The notes beneath the pieces are model-generated. The model made no database searches, had not been told where the DNA came from, and worked only from the letters and a program-made list of their open reading frames with translations. DNA of 49,625 nucleotides from positions 1 through 49,625 of the forward strand of contig UQDV01000016.1 in assembly GCA_900539945.1 (NCBI GenBank). Reading direction: 5' to 3'. Shown in pieces: positions 8,466 to 17,857 of the stretch (its first letter is position 1; every line of letters starts with the position of its first letter). Origin of the DNA: an uncultured Faecalibacterium sp. GTDB taxonomy: Bacteria > Bacillota > Clostridia > Oscillospirales > Ruminococcaceae. Made by a program: the position numbers and the translations under genes.

Positions 8466-9854
8466 TCAGGCGATGGTGTAGCCGACAGACTCCATGCCGT
8501 CCAGCAGGCCGTTGACAGCCTCTTCGGGGGTCTCGTCGCCGTAGTCGATGTTATCGAACACTTCCTGATAGATGCCGGTGCCGGAAGCCTTCAGGTCGTT
8601 GTTCTCGAACAGGGGATCCAGCTTGTTGGTGGTGAAGGCCATGACCTTGGCGTTTGCATCAGCAACCAGATCCTTGACAGCGCCGGCAGCCTGAGCGTAA
8701 CCCAGACCAGCCTTGGAAGCGGGGATGCCGCACTCAGAACCCATGATGGAAGCGCCCTTCTCCTCGTTCAGCAGGAACTGGATCAGGGTAGCAGCCTCAG
8801 CAACATGCTCGCAGGTCTTGGTGATGGCCAGGCCCATAGAAACCTTGGAGAAGCCGCCGTTGTAATCGCCGAACTTGATCTCCTCGCCGACGGTGAAGCC
8901 GTCTTTGTTGTCGTCATCCAGAGCGGAAGAGTACTTGGTAGCAGCGGAATCCCACTCGAAGATGCCTGCGATCTTACCGGTGATCCACTCGTTGGACTGG
9001 TGGGTCGCGGTGTCGGAGTTTGCGGAGTAGTAGTCCTTCAGGTTCATCATGACGTGGCCGTCGACCAGGCTCTTGATGAAGGCCAGACCCTCAGCGATCT
9101 CTTCCTCGGTGTAGTTCAGGGTAGAGGTGACGGGGTCTGCCCAGTCCTTGCCGTACTTGGACTCGAGGTAGAACACCATCAGGATCATACGGTCGTAAGC
9201 GCCCAGGTGCATGGGATAGTAGTCAGCGCCCAGCTTGTCCTGGAAAGCCTTGCCGGCTGCCATCAGGTCATCCAGAGTCTTGGGGACTTCGGTGATGCCG
9301 GCCTTATTAAAGGTGGTCATGTTCCAGAAGAAGATACGGCCGGTCATGGAAACGGGCACGCACTGCTGGGCGTTTGCAACGTAGCAGGCATCCATGGCAG
9401 CCTTGTCCCACTGGGTCAGATCCAGGAAGTTGGACACGGTGTTCAGGTCCACGAACTTGCTGCCGTCAGCAGAGTAGTTGTACAGCCAGTTCCAGTTCAC
9501 CTGGCACACATCCTGTGCGTTGCCGGCGATGAAAGCGGCAGCCATCTTCTCTTCCCAGCCGGACCATGCGGCGAAGGTGGGCTCGATGGTGATGTTGCTG
9601 TGCTCAGCCTGGAACTCCTTGATGGCGTTCTGGTAAGCCTCGTGACGGCTGTCACCGCCCCACCAGCTGATGGTCATGGAAACAGGACCGTCAGACAGGG
9701 CCAGGCTCTCGTCTGCGGAAGCAGCGGGAGCGGATGCCACGGAAGAAGAGGCTGCAGTGCTGGAAGAATTGCCGCCGCAGGCAGCCAGCAGACCAGCTGC
9801 GCCCACAACGCCAGTGACCTTCATGAAATCACGACGGGAAATTGCCTTGCTCAT
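8466..9854 (-). CDS. Extracellular solute-binding protein, CUT1 sugar ABC transporter lipoprotein
   Basis: 462 aa. The start ATG 9854 has AGGAGG upstream; the frame is open for 204 more codons but without a ribosome site and with poor coding character. The N-terminus combines a twin-arginine motif (SRRDFMK) with a lipobox LAAC, as in the flavoprotein at 468, then a Ser/Ala linker. The body is a family 1 binding protein (periplasmic-type alpha/beta lobes, KYGKDWADPVT, ITGKIAGIFEWDS). It is anchored outside the membrane and hands sugar to the two permeases downstream. Ligand is unknown. Confidence 0.92.
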   Translation of the reverse strand: MSKAISRRDFMKVTGVVGAAGLLAACGGNSSSTAASSSVASAPAASADESLALSDGPVSMTISWWGGDSRHEAYQNAIKEFQAEHSNITIEPTFAAWSGWEEKMAAAFIAGNAQDVCQVNWNWLYNYSADGSKFVDLNTVSNFLDLTQWDKAAMDACYVANAQQCVPVSMTGRIFFWNMTTFNKAGITEVPKTLDDLMAAGKAFQDKLGADYYPMHLGAYDRMILMVFYLESKYGKDWADPVTSTLNYTEEEIAEGLAFIKSLVDGHVMMNLKDYYSANSDTATHQSNEWITGKIAGIFEWDSAATKYSSALDDDNKDGFTVGEEIKFGDYNGGFSKVSMGLAITKTCEHVAEAATLIQFLLNEEKGASIMGSECGIPASKAGLGYAQAAGAVKDLVADANAKVMAFTTNKLDPLFENNDLKASGTGIYQEVFDNIDYGDETPEEAVNGLLDGMESVGYTIA

Positions 9855-9918
9855 TTTTGTTCTCCTCCTAAAGATGATCAAAAACATCGTCTTGCACGGG
9901 GGTTCTGCACACACCCCG

Positions 9919-9928
9919 TTGTATACAA
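9919..9928. promoter_or_regulatory. Palindrome TTGTATACAA upstream of the binding-protein gene
   Basis: A perfect 10-bp palindrome about 65 bp before the start codon, in the likely promoter region. Its half site TTGTAT is the same as in the repeat at 329-345. Either an operator or part of the -10 region. Confidence 0.3.
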
Positions 9929-10229
9929 TTATGATAACAAAAGGCGGACAAAAAAGAAAGACGCAAATTGTGGTTATGCAACTCAAAAACGTACAAATAT
10001 TGCTCTGTTTTCCGCGCCGGATTTGACGCCATTGCTGAAATGAATAAACTTCGGACGAAAAACTGTGCAACATGTATACTTCAACAGGTTGCATAGAAAA
10101 CGGGGACGCAGGATGGAAAGAACAGCAAAATTTGCAATAATTCTGTAAACATTTGCATCCTGCGCCTGAGAAAAAGCAGAGCATGTCCCAGCGGCGGGGG
10201 TGCAAAAGGCCGGTGTCGGACGAAAAAAT

Positions 10230-10288
10230 GACTGATATATCAATTGCGCAAAAAAAGTGCGCCGGTGCCCTTGGGTGATATATCAGTC
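10230..10288. repeat. Paired 13-bp inverted repeats, each containing the palindrome TGATATATCA
   Basis: GACTGATATATCA (10230-10242) and its exact reverse complement (10276-10288), 33 bp apart. Each arm holds its own 10-bp palindrome. They lie in the 557-bp gap 9855-10411, which otherwise contains only promoter-like AT-rich sequence and the tdk terminator; no credible small gene was found there. Confidence 0.7.
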
Positions 10289-10361
10289 CGCACCGGAGCC
10301 GGGCAGCTTTGCGGGAGAAATAAGAGCAGCAAATATATGACGTCGGATGTCTGATAAATCT

Positions 10362-10393
10362 AAAAAACCGCCGCACAGAAGTCTGTGCGGCGG
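10362..10393 (-). terminator. Intrinsic terminator of rex-tdk operon
   Basis: Perfect 12-bp stem CCGCCGCACAGA (10368-10379) with 10382-10393, followed on the minus strand by six T. Confidence 0.92.
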
Positions 10394-10411
10394 CTGACGG
10401 AACAAAGTGTG

Positions 10412-11011
10412 TTATTTGCGGCCTGCGTAAAAAGCCCGCCGCGCGCGGAAGTAGCACTGCGGGCACATGCTGACGTACTGAACGTCGTTTTCCAGGTCGA
10501 TGGCCACCTGTTCGCCCTCAAAGACGAACTGGCCGTTCACCTTGCGGCAGTTGCAGATGGCCTTGCGGCCGCAGGTGCAGATGGTTTTCATCTCTTCGAT
10601 GGTGTGGGCCAGCTCCAGCAGGCGGGTGGAGCCGGGGAAGCCCCGCAGCGAAAAGTCGGCCCGCAGGCCGTAGCAGATCACCGGGATGTTCAGGTCTACG
10701 GTGACCATGAACAGCTGCTCGGCCTGCTCTGCGGTAAAGAACTGGCTCTCGTCGCACAGCACGCAGGCCAGCTTGGTGGCCTGGCTGGCTTCGCGCACCA
10801 CCTCGAACACATCCATGTCCGGGCGGATCAGGCGGTCGGCCTTGCGGTGCACGCCCAGGCGGCTGACCAGTTCGCCGCCGCCTTTGGTGTCCACCTGCGG
10901 CTTGAGGATCAGCACCTGCATGCCCTGCTCTTCATAGTTGTGGGCCACCTGCATCAGGGCCGTGCTCTTGCCGCTGTTCATGGCACCATAGCGAAAATAC
11001 AGTTTTGCCAT
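10412..11011 (-). CDS. tdk: Thymidine kinase
   Basis: 199 aa, normal family length. It phosphorylates thymidine to dTMP in the salvage pathway. The P-loop GAMNSGKST is at 9-17 and the Walker B/catalytic DESQFF at 87-92. A structural zinc site is visible as Cys145 and Cys147 (CTC) with Cys183 and Cys186 (CPQC), the type II thymidine kinase arrangement. The start is 4 nt after the rex stop, so the two form an operon; the tdk-rex pairing suggests co-expression rather than a functional link that I can show. Confidence 0.96.
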   Translation of the reverse strand: MAKLYFRYGAMNSGKSTALMQVAHNYEEQGMQVLILKPQVDTKGGGELVSRLGVHRKADRLIRPDMDVFEVVREASQATKLACVLCDESQFFTAEQAEQLFMVTVDLNIPVICYGLRADFSLRGFPGSTRLLELAHTIEEMKTICTCGRKAICNCRKVNGQFVFEGEQVAIDLENDVQYVSMCPQCYFRARRAFYAGRK

Positions 11012-11015
11012 GGCG

Positions 11016-11657
11016 TCACTCCTGGTTGCGCAGGCGGTAGCCCAGGCTCATCAGGCTGTCGCCTAGGTGAACGTTCTCCACTACCACATCGGGGTAGGGA
11101 ACGGAGAGGTCGTAGTGGGAGAAGTTCCAGAAGCCCTCGATGCCCAGGTCCACCAGACGGCCGCTGACCTGCTCGGCACCATCGCGGGGCACACAGAGCA
11201 CGGCCACCTTGGGGTGGTGCTCGGCGCAGAAGGCCTCCAGCTCGTCCACATGACGGATCTGGATGCCGTTGATCTCCTTGCCCACCTCGTTCTGGGCCAC
11301 ATCAAAGGCGGCGATCAGCTTGTAGCCGTTGGCGTCGGTGGTGATGAAGCGGCTCACGGCCTTGCCCAGACGGCCGCAGCCGATCAGGATGGTGGGCAGG
11401 CGGTCGCCGTTGCCGAACAGCAGGCTCTCCAGAATGGAAAGCAGGTTCTCCACCGAGTAACCGATGCCCTGTCGGCCGTTCACGTCGCCGATGCAGTTGA
11501 AGTCCTGCCGGACCTGGGAGGCCGTGGTGCCCATCTGGGCGGCCAGCTCCCGGGAGGAGATGCTGGTGATGCCGTCAGCCTGCAGAGAGCGCAGGTAGCG
11601 GTAGTATTTCGGGAGGCGCTTGATCACGGGGAGCGAGGCTTTTGCGGGGGTATTCAT
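11016..11657 (-). CDS. rex: Redox-sensing transcriptional repressor Rex
   Basis: 213 aa. An N-terminal winged helix (about 10-70, PKYYRYLRSL and ISSRELAAQMGTTASQVRQDF) precedes a Rossmann NAD(H) domain with GCGRLG at 93-98. Rex senses the NADH/NAD ratio and represses fermentation and respiration genes when NAD is high. ATG 11657 is preceded by AAGGAG; the frame extends 29 codons further without a ribosome site. A near-consensus promoter lies about 115 bp upstream. I see no clear Rex box (TTGT-N-AA type palindrome) in its own promoter. Confidence 0.95.
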   Translation of the reverse strand: MNTPAKASLPVIKRLPKYYRYLRSLQADGITSISSRELAAQMGTTASQVRQDFNCIGDVNGRQGIGYSVENLLSILESLLFGNGDRLPTILIGCGRLGKAVSRFITTDANGYKLIAAFDVAQNEVGKEINGIQIRHVDELEAFCAEHHPKVAVLCVPRDGAEQVSGRLVDLGIEGFWNFSHYDLSVPYPDVVVENVHLGDSLMSLGYRLRNQE

Positions 11658-11773
11658 GAGAAAAATTCTCCTTTCAAGCAAAAAATCGCCGCGTTTGCCC
11701 TGCACGAAAAAACGCCGGCGTGTGCAGCGCGGTGGGTACGACACCGCGTATTGTCAATTCCATATCATTATAA

Positions 11774-11801
11774 AGTATACTGCACGGGAGACGAATGTCA
11801 A
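11774..11801 (-). promoter_or_regulatory. Sigma-A promoter of rex-tdk
   Basis: On the minus strand -35 TTGACA (11796-11801), 16-nt spacer, -10 TATACT (11774-11779). Confidence 0.7.
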
Positions 11802-11923
11802 ATACCAGACGAAAAAAAACAAAAAAATTACAAAAAATTAAGTGGTATGACCCTGCCGCAGAGGGATAACCGCCGGCCGGATGGGGCATGATGATGCAAA
11901 ACAGAGCAAAAGGAGAACACAGA

Positions 11924-12610
11924 ATGCCGGATACACACACCACCTCTGTGGACCAGCAGCGGCTGGAAAAAGAACGCATCGAGGACGACGGTACGGTCAC
12001 CCTGACCCGGGGCGGCCATGCCATCCACTGCCTGACCGTCATCGGCCAGGTCGAGGGGCACACGGAAGCGCCGCAGGGGCAAAAGACCACCAAGTATGAG
12101 CATGTGATCCCCCAGCTGGCCGCCGTGCAGGAGGACCCCCGGATCGAGGGCCTGCTGGTATTGCTGAACACCGTGGGCGGGGATGTGGAGGCCGGGCTTG
12201 CGCTGGCAGAGCTGATCGCCAGCGTGTCCAAACCCAGCGCCACGCTGGTGCTGGGCGGCGGGCACTCCATCGGCATCCCGCTGGCCGTGAGCGCACAGCG
12301 CAGCTTCATCGTGCCCACCGCCACTATGACGGTGCACCCGGTGCGGCACTCCGGGGTGATCCTGGGCGTGCCCCAGACCATGCACTGGTTCGACCAGATG
12401 CAGCAGCGCATCACCGGCTTTGTGGCGGCCCACAGCGGCATGACCGAGAAGCGCTACACCGAGCTGATGCTCCACACCGGGGAGCTGGTCATGGATATGG
12501 GCACCGTGCTGGACGGCCGCCGCGCCGTGAAGGAAAAGCTCATCGACGAGCTGGGCGGCCTTTCGGATGCACTGGACTGGCTGCACCGTGCAATCGAAAC
12601 CCGAGAATAA
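11924..12610 (+). CDS. tepA: ClpP-like serine protease, TepA (translocation-enhancing protein) family
   Basis: 228 aa, ClpP/crotonase fold. NTVGGDV (82-88) corresponds to the oxyanion region, GGGHSIGIPLA supplies the probable nucleophile Ser115, and MTVHPVR the probable His138. No signal peptide. ATG 11924 is used because AAGGAG precedes it; upstream in-frame ATGs lack one. In Bacillus subtilis the homologue (ymfB/tepA) is next to spoIIIE, and here the next gene is ftsK/spoIIIE, so the family and the neighbourhood support each other. TepA is reported to help protein translocation, possibly by clearing signal peptides; the function in this organism is inference. Confidence 0.88.
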   Translation: MPDTHTTSVDQQRLEKERIEDDGTVTLTRGGHAIHCLTVIGQVEGHTEAPQGQKTTKYEHVIPQLAAVQEDPRIEGLLVLLNTVGGDVEAGLALAELIASVSKPSATLVLGGGHSIGIPLAVSAQRSFIVPTATMTVHPVRHSGVILGVPQTMHWFDQMQQRITGFVAAHSGMTEKRYTELMLHTGELVMDMGTVLDGRRAVKEKLIDELGGLSDALDWLHRAIETRE

Positions 12611-12623
12611 CACAACAATAGGT

Positions 12624-12652
12624 TTGCCATTTGCCCCGGTGCGTGGTACAAT
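12624..12652 (+). promoter_or_regulatory. Sigma-A promoter of ftsK
   Basis: -35 TTGCCA (12624-12629), 17-nt spacer, -10 TACAAT (12647-12652), 49 bp before the start codon. Confidence 0.7.
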
Positions 12653-12700
12653 AATAAAATCAAGAATTGTGTCTATGCGAACTGCGGGGAATGGAGAAGA

Positions 12701-15613
12701 ATGGCAACGAAGAAACGAAAAACAACGACACGGCGCTCAACATCGCGCAAAAAACGCGCGGAACAGCGCCTGCCGGCAGGGCTTGGGACCCTGTTTGCGG
12801 GGCTTTTGCTGGTGGGCCTTGCCTTTGTGGAAGGCGACTCGGTGTGGAAAACGCTGCATCAGGTGCTGTTTGGCCTGTTTGGCTGCGGCAGTTTTGTGCT
12901 GGGTGCAGCGGTGTGCTGCCTGGCCGTGCTGTACACGCGGGGCGAGGATCTGCTGCCCCACATCTGCAAGCTGGCGCTGGGGCTCGTGTTTGCAAGCGGC
13001 ACGGTGATCGTGTTTTCCGACATCCAGCCCCAGGGGCTGTCGGCCTTCCAGATGGTGGCGGCCTGCTACCAGAACGGTTATCAGGCGTGGCTGTCCGGCG
13101 GCGCACTGGGTGCGGTGCTGGGCGGCAACCTGCTGCTGCTCTGCGGCCGGCCGGCGGCAAACTTCATCATGCTGGTGCTGGCGCTCTGCGTCAGCCTGTA
13201 CATTTTTGACCTCACTCCGGCTGAGGTCTGGCAGTGGCTGTGCGACGTGTCCGGCGGGGTGCACGCAAAGGGCGTGGCCGTGTACGAGCAGGGCGCAGCC
13301 CGCCGTGCCGAGCGCCGCGCCGAGCGGCAGGCCGCACAGGAAGCCGCAGACGAGTACGACGAGACGGAGGAGCTGGAAGAATACGAAGACGAAGCCGAAG
13401 CGGAAGAGCCCTTCCGGCTGGGTCTGCCGGACTGGATGTCCGGTGTGCTGCACTGGGGCCATAAGGTGACCCAGGAGCTGGAGCAGGCCCCGGACAGCCC
13501 GGCCGGAGCGCCGGACCAGCCCGTGCAGCCCCAGCCGGAACCGCAGGCGGCCCCAGCTGTGACGCCGGTGCGGGTGCGGGCATCCCGCCCGCGCGCTCCC
13601 TTTGATGTGGACCTTGGCCCGGACAGCACCGAGGTGAAGGAGGGCGGCAGTGAGCCCATCGAACCCTTCATCCCGGGGCCGGGCGGCACCTTTGGCATGG
13701 ACCCGCTGCGCGCGGCACCCAAGCCCACCATCCGGCCCATCGTGCCGGATGCCGTGGAAACGGCGGCTGAGGACTTCTTTGCAAAGCCGGAGGAGACCCC
13801 GGCGGCAGAGACTACGGAACAGCAGCCCCGGCCGGTGCCCGGCAATCCCTTTGATACGCCCATCGCACGGCCTGCGGCTCCGGAGGAACCAGCTGCCGCG
13901 GCTGCGCCCATCCAGCCCGTGATGCCCACGCCGCAGCCGGACCAGCCGACCCGTGTGAGTGCCGAACATGCCGTGGCCCAGCGCAGCGACCCGGATGCGG
14001 ACGGCTGGATCAGCATCACCGCCGAACCGGTGGAGGAAAAGGATATCAACTCGCTGGTGGCGGCAGCCATGGAAAAACCGGCGGCCTCCGAGCAGGCAGC
14101 CGCTACGGCCCCTGCCGAGGAAGCCGAGCCGGTGGACACCTACCAGTATCAGTACCCGCCCATCGAGCTGTTTGAAAAATCCAAGGAGGAAAGCGACCCC
14201 AACGCCGAGGATGAGCTGAAGGCCAACGCCCAGAAGCTGGTGGACACGCTGGAGAGCTTTGGGGTCCGCACCCGTGTGCTGGATATTTCCCGCGGGCCGT
14301 CGGTCACCCGGTATGAGGTGCAGCCCATGGCGGGCGTCAAGATCAGCCGCATCACCTCGCTGGCCGATGACATCGCCCTGAACCTGGCCGTGGCGGATGT
14401 GCGCATGGAGGCCCCCATCCCCGGCAAGCCCGCCGTGGGCATCGAGGTGCCCAACCATAAGCGCAGTGCCGTGTCCATCCGCAGCGTGTTCGAGAGCCAG
14501 AGCTTTCTGCGCATGACCTCGCCTTTGGGCATTGCCCTGGGCAAGGACATTGCGGGTGTGGCCCAGGTGGCAGACCTGTGCAAGATGCCCCATCTGCTCA
14601 TTGCGGGCAGCACCGGCAGCGGCAAGTCGGTGTGCGTGAACAGCATCATCATGAGCCTGGTGTTCCGCTCCAGCCCGGAAGACGTCAAACTGCTGCTCAT
14701 CGACCCCAAGGTCGTGGAGCTGGCCGAATACAACGGCATCCCCCATCTGCTCATGCCGGTGGTCACCGAGCCCCGCAAGGCGGCCGGAGCCCTGGGCAGC
14801 GCCGTGCAGGAGATGGAGCGCCGCTACCGCATGTTTGCCGAGAACAACGTGCGCGACATCAAGTCCTTCAACAAGCTGGCGGTGGAGCGGCCGGATCTGG
14901 AAAAAATGCCCTACATCGCCATCGTCATCGACGAGCTGGCCGACCTGATGATGGTGGTGGGCAAGGATGTGGAAGATTCCATCTGCCGCATCGCTCAGAA
15001 AGCCCGCGCCGCCGGCATGCACCTGATCGTGGCCACCCAGCGCCCCAGCGTGGACGTCATCACCGGCCTGATCAAGGCCAACATCCCCAGCCGCATCGCC
15101 TTTGCTGTGTCCAGTCAGGTGGACAGCCGCACCATTCTGGATGGTGCCGGTGCCGAAAAACTGCTGGGCCAGGGCGATATGTTGTTCATGCCGGTGGGCG
15201 CACCCAAGCCCACCCGCATCCAGGGCACCTTTGTGCGGGATGAAGAGATCAGCCGCGTGCTGGACTTCATCAAGTCCAGCGCCACCGTCCAGTACGACGA
15301 GGCCATGATCGAGGCCATGGAAAAGCACGCCATCCAGGACGGCAAGAAGGGCAGCAGCGGGGCCGATTCCGATGACGAGTCGGACTCCGACCCGATGTTC
15401 CAGCAGGCCGTGGAGGTGGTCATTGACGCCGGTCAGGCCTCTACCAGCCTGCTGCAGCGCCGCTGCAAGCTGGGCTATGCCCGCGCGGCCCGCATCATGG
15501 ACGAAATGGAGATGCGGGGCATCATCGGCCCCCACGAGGGTGCCAAGCCCCGGGCCGTGCTCATCAGCCGTCAGCAGTGGCTGGAAATGCAGATGAACCA
15601 GCCGGAGGAATGA
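12701..15613 (+). CDS. ftsK: DNA translocase FtsK/SpoIIIE
   Basis: 970 aa. A basic N-terminus (KKRKTTTRRS) is followed by four membrane segments to about residue 180, then a long Ala/Pro/Glu-rich linker (about 200-500) and the hexameric motor. Walker A GSTGSGKS is at 636-643 and Walker B lies in IAIVIDELADLM near residue 745. The C-terminal gamma winged helix (about 905-965, LLQRRCKLGYARAARIMDEME) reads KOPS/SRS-like polarity sequences. It pumps chromosomal DNA through the division or sporulation septum. A GGAG ribosome site precedes ATG 12701, and the gene has its own promoter. Confidence 0.96.
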   Translation: MATKKRKTTTRRSTSRKKRAEQRLPAGLGTLFAGLLLVGLAFVEGDSVWKTLHQVLFGLFGCGSFVLGAAVCCLAVLYTRGEDLLPHICKLALGLVFASGTVIVFSDIQPQGLSAFQMVAACYQNGYQAWLSGGALGAVLGGNLLLLCGRPAANFIMLVLALCVSLYIFDLTPAEVWQWLCDVSGGVHAKGVAVYEQGAARRAERRAERQAAQEAADEYDETEELEEYEDEAEAEEPFRLGLPDWMSGVLHWGHKVTQELEQAPDSPAGAPDQPVQPQPEPQAAPAVTPVRVRASRPRAPFDVDLGPDSTEVKEGGSEPIEPFIPGPGGTFGMDPLRAAPKPTIRPIVPDAVETAAEDFFAKPEETPAAETTEQQPRPVPGNPFDTPIARPAAPEEPAAAAAPIQPVMPTPQPDQPTRVSAEHAVAQRSDPDADGWISITAEPVEEKDINSLVAAAMEKPAASEQAAATAPAEEAEPVDTYQYQYPPIELFEKSKEESDPNAEDELKANAQKLVDTLESFGVRTRVLDISRGPSVTRYEVQPMAGVKISRITSLADDIALNLAVADVRMEAPIPGKPAVGIEVPNHKRSAVSIRSVFESQSFLRMTSPLGIALGKDIAGVAQVADLCKMPHLLIAGSTGSGKSVCVNSIIMSLVFRSSPEDVKLLLIDPKVVELAEYNGIPHLLMPVVTEPRKAAGALGSAVQEMERRYRMFAENNVRDIKSFNKLAVERPDLEKMPYIAIVIDELADLMMVVGKDVEDSICRIAQKARAAGMHLIVATQRPSVDVITGLIKANIPSRIAFAVSSQVDSRTILDGAGAEKLLGQGDMLFMPVGAPKPTRIQGTFVRDEEISRVLDFIKSSATVQYDEAMIEAMEKHAIQDGKKGSSGADSDDESDSDPMFQQAVEVVIDAGQASTSLLQRRCKLGYARAARIMDEMEMRGIIGPHEGAKPRAVLISRQQWLEMQMNQPEE

Positions 15614-15614
15614 A

Positions 15615-15770
15615 ACCCTCTCAGGCGCTGACGCGCCAGCGCTCCCGAAGGGAGAGCTTTATGAGTGGGTAAGATATCGTCTGCCTTTAAAGAGAAACTG
15701 GATGAAAAGATGCAAAAAGCTCCCCCCATCGGGGGAGCTGGCAACGCCGTAAGGTGTTGACTGAGAGGGT
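15615..15770. repeat. Palindromic repeat element, copy 1 (156 bp)
   Basis: Ends are perfect 10-bp inverted repeats ACCCTCTCAG (15615-15624) and CTGAGAGGGT (15761-15770). Inside each end is a hairpin (GCGCTG/CAGCGC on the left; AGCTCCCCC-CATC-GGGGGAGCT on the right), with GCCAGC and AGCTGGC motifs at matching places. It fills the gap between ftsK and the radical SAM gene. Copy 2 at 18976-19127 has the same plan. No coding capacity. Confidence 0.8.
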
Positions 15771-15793
15771 ATTGAATCAACAAAAGGAGCATT

Positions 15794-17857
15794 ATGGACA
15801 ACTCTTCCCCAAAGATCTACACTGAATTTCTGCCCATCAGCCGGGCAGACATGGAAGCCCGGGGCTGGGACCAGCTGGACTTTGTGGTGGTGGGCGGCGA
15901 CGCCTATGTGGACCACCCCAGCTTCGGCACTGCCATCATCAGCCGCCTGCTGGAAGCCGAGGGCTACAAGGTGGGCGTGCTGGCCCAGCCCCGCTACACC
16001 GACTGCGAGGACTTCAAGCGGTTCGGCAAGCCGAAGTACGGCTTCTTCATTGGCGGCGGCAACGTGGACAGCATGGTCAGCCACTATTCCGTGGCCAAGA
16101 TCCCCCGCGCCGAGGACGAATATTCTCCCGGCGGCAAGGGCGGTGCCCGCCCGGACCGCAGCGCCACCGTGTACACCAAACTGGCCAAGGAAGCTTACCC
16201 GGACCTGCCGGTCATCCTGGGCGGTCTGGAAGCCTCCCTGCGGCGCTTTGCCCACTACGATTACTGGATGGACACCGTGCTGCCCAGCATCGCTGAGAGT
16301 TCCGGTGCGGACATCATCAGCTTTGGCATGGGCGAACACCAGACCGTGGAGATCGCCCGCCGTCTGGCCGCCGGAGAACCGGTGGAGCAGATCACCGATG
16401 TGGACGGCACCTGCTACCTGACCGACTTCGACCACCTGCCGGAGCGGTATGTGGAGTGTGCCGGCTTCAAAAAGGTGGCCAGCGATAAGACCGCCTACGC
16501 CAAGGCCTGCCGCATCCAGATGGACAATCAGGACGTGGTCAGCGGCCAGATCATCGTGCAGAAGCAGAGCGAGAAGTATCTGGTGCAGAACATCCCGGCA
16601 AAGCCGCTGGTGCGCTGGGAGCTGGACAAGGTCTACGCCCTGCCCTACACCCGCCGGTATCACCCCATCTACGAGGCCATGGGCGGCGTGCCTGCCATCC
16701 GGGAGGTGCAGTTCTCCATCATCCAGAACCGCGGCTGCTTCGGCGGCTGCAACTTCTGCGCCATCCAGCTGCATCAGGGCCGCCGGGTCACCAGCCGCAG
16801 TGCGGACAGCATCGTGGAGGAAGCCGAGCGCATGACCCACGAGCCGGATTTCAAAGGCTACATCCACGATGTCGGCGGCCCCACCGCCAACTTCCGGTTC
16901 CCGTCCTGCCGCGAGCAGATGCTGCGGGGCATGTGCAATGGCGGCAAGCACTGCCTGGCCCCCACCACCTGCTCCCACATGATCGTGGACCACAGCGATT
17001 ACCTGAAGATCCTGCGCCGGGTGCGGGAGCTGCCGGGTGTGAAGAAAGTGTTCATCCGCAGCGGCATCCGCTTTGATTACCTCATGGCCGACCCGGACGA
17101 CACCTTCTTCAAGGAGCTGGTGGAGTACCACGTCTCCGGCCAGCTGAAGGTGGCTCCGGAGCACTGCGCGCCCAACACCCTGGCCTACATGGGCAAACCG
17201 CCCATCGAGACCTTCAACAAGTTCAAGGACAAGTTCTATGAGCTGAGCAAGAAGGCCGGCAAAAAGCAGTATCTGGTGCCCTACCTCATGTCCAGCCACC
17301 CGGGCAGCACCCTGAAGGATGCCGTCTATCTGGCCGAGTACCTTTATAAGAACCACATGCGCCCGGAGCAGGTGCAGGATTTCTACCCCACTCCCGGCAC
17401 CGTGAGCACCTGCATGTTCTACACCGGCCTCGACCCCTACACCCTCAAGCCGGTGTTCGTGGAAAAGACCCCCGAGGGCAAGGCTCTGCAGCGTGCATTG
17501 CTGCAATACTATGAGCCCCGCAACGCCGAAAAGGTGGTCAAGGCCCTGAGGATGACCCACCGGGAGGACCTCATCCCCCTGCTGGTGCCCGCCGAGGGCC
17601 GCCGCGCGGTGCAGCGCTCGGCCCGCCGCGCCGACAGCCCGGAGGTGACCATCCACAACGACGGCACCTACACCGTGCGCCCCAACCAGAAGGGCAAGGG
17701 CAAGCCTGCCCACGGCCCGAACCGCACCGCCGCCCCTGCCGGGCGTCAGCCCAGCCCGGGTGCCCGCTTTGCGCCGCACTCGGCCCCCGGCCACAAACCC
17801 AAAAAGAATCAACAGAAAGAGAATACATCGTGGAAAACTGGAACAAAGAAAAAGTGA
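15794..17857 (+). CDS. YgiQ-family radical SAM protein (UPF0313)
   Basis: 687 aa. The cluster motif CFGGCNFC gives Cys315, Cys319 and Cys322 (CxxxCxxC) for the [4Fe-4S] centre; the N-terminal ~280 residues are the B12-binding-like/UPF0313 domain (WDQLDFVVVGGDAYVDHPSFG). The C-terminal ~60 residues are Pro/Lys/Gly-rich and probably disordered. The family is widely conserved but its reaction is not established. Ribosome site AAAGGAG precedes ATG 15794, directly after a palindromic repeat. The next gene overlaps its end by 28 nt. Confidence 0.93.
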   Translation: MDNSSPKIYTEFLPISRADMEARGWDQLDFVVVGGDAYVDHPSFGTAIISRLLEAEGYKVGVLAQPRYTDCEDFKRFGKPKYGFFIGGGNVDSMVSHYSVAKIPRAEDEYSPGGKGGARPDRSATVYTKLAKEAYPDLPVILGGLEASLRRFAHYDYWMDTVLPSIAESSGADIISFGMGEHQTVEIARRLAAGEPVEQITDVDGTCYLTDFDHLPERYVECAGFKKVASDKTAYAKACRIQMDNQDVVSGQIIVQKQSEKYLVQNIPAKPLVRWELDKVYALPYTRRYHPIYEAMGGVPAIREVQFSIIQNRGCFGGCNFCAIQLHQGRRVTSRSADSIVEEAERMTHEPDFKGYIHDVGGPTANFRFPSCREQMLRGMCNGGKHCLAPTTCSHMIVDHSDYLKILRRVRELPGVKKVFIRSGIRFDYLMADPDDTFFKELVEYHVSGQLKVAPEHCAPNTLAYMGKPPIETFNKFKDKFYELSKKAGKKQYLVPYLMSSHPGSTLKDAVYLAEYLYKNHMRPEQVQDFYPTPGTVSTCMFYTGLDPYTLKPVFVEKTPEGKALQRALLQYYEPRNAEKVVKALRMTHREDLIPLLVPAEGRRAVQRSARRADSPEVTIHNDGTYTVRPNQKGKGKPAHGPNRTAAPAGRQPSPGARFAPHSAPGHKPKKNQQKENTSWKTGTKKK

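Noticed and set aside
8430..10043. Plus-strand open frame opposite the solute-binding protein
   Set aside because: Composition typical of an antisense frame; the minus-strand gene has signal peptide, family body and ribosome site.
11658..11923. Rex-binding site in the rex promoter region
   Set aside because: No TTGT-type palindrome with 4-nt centre (TTGTTAA-N4-TTAACAA like) could be found there.
12737..15535. 932-codon open frame antisense to ftsK
   Set aside because: Same GC-driven artefact; ftsK has full motifs.
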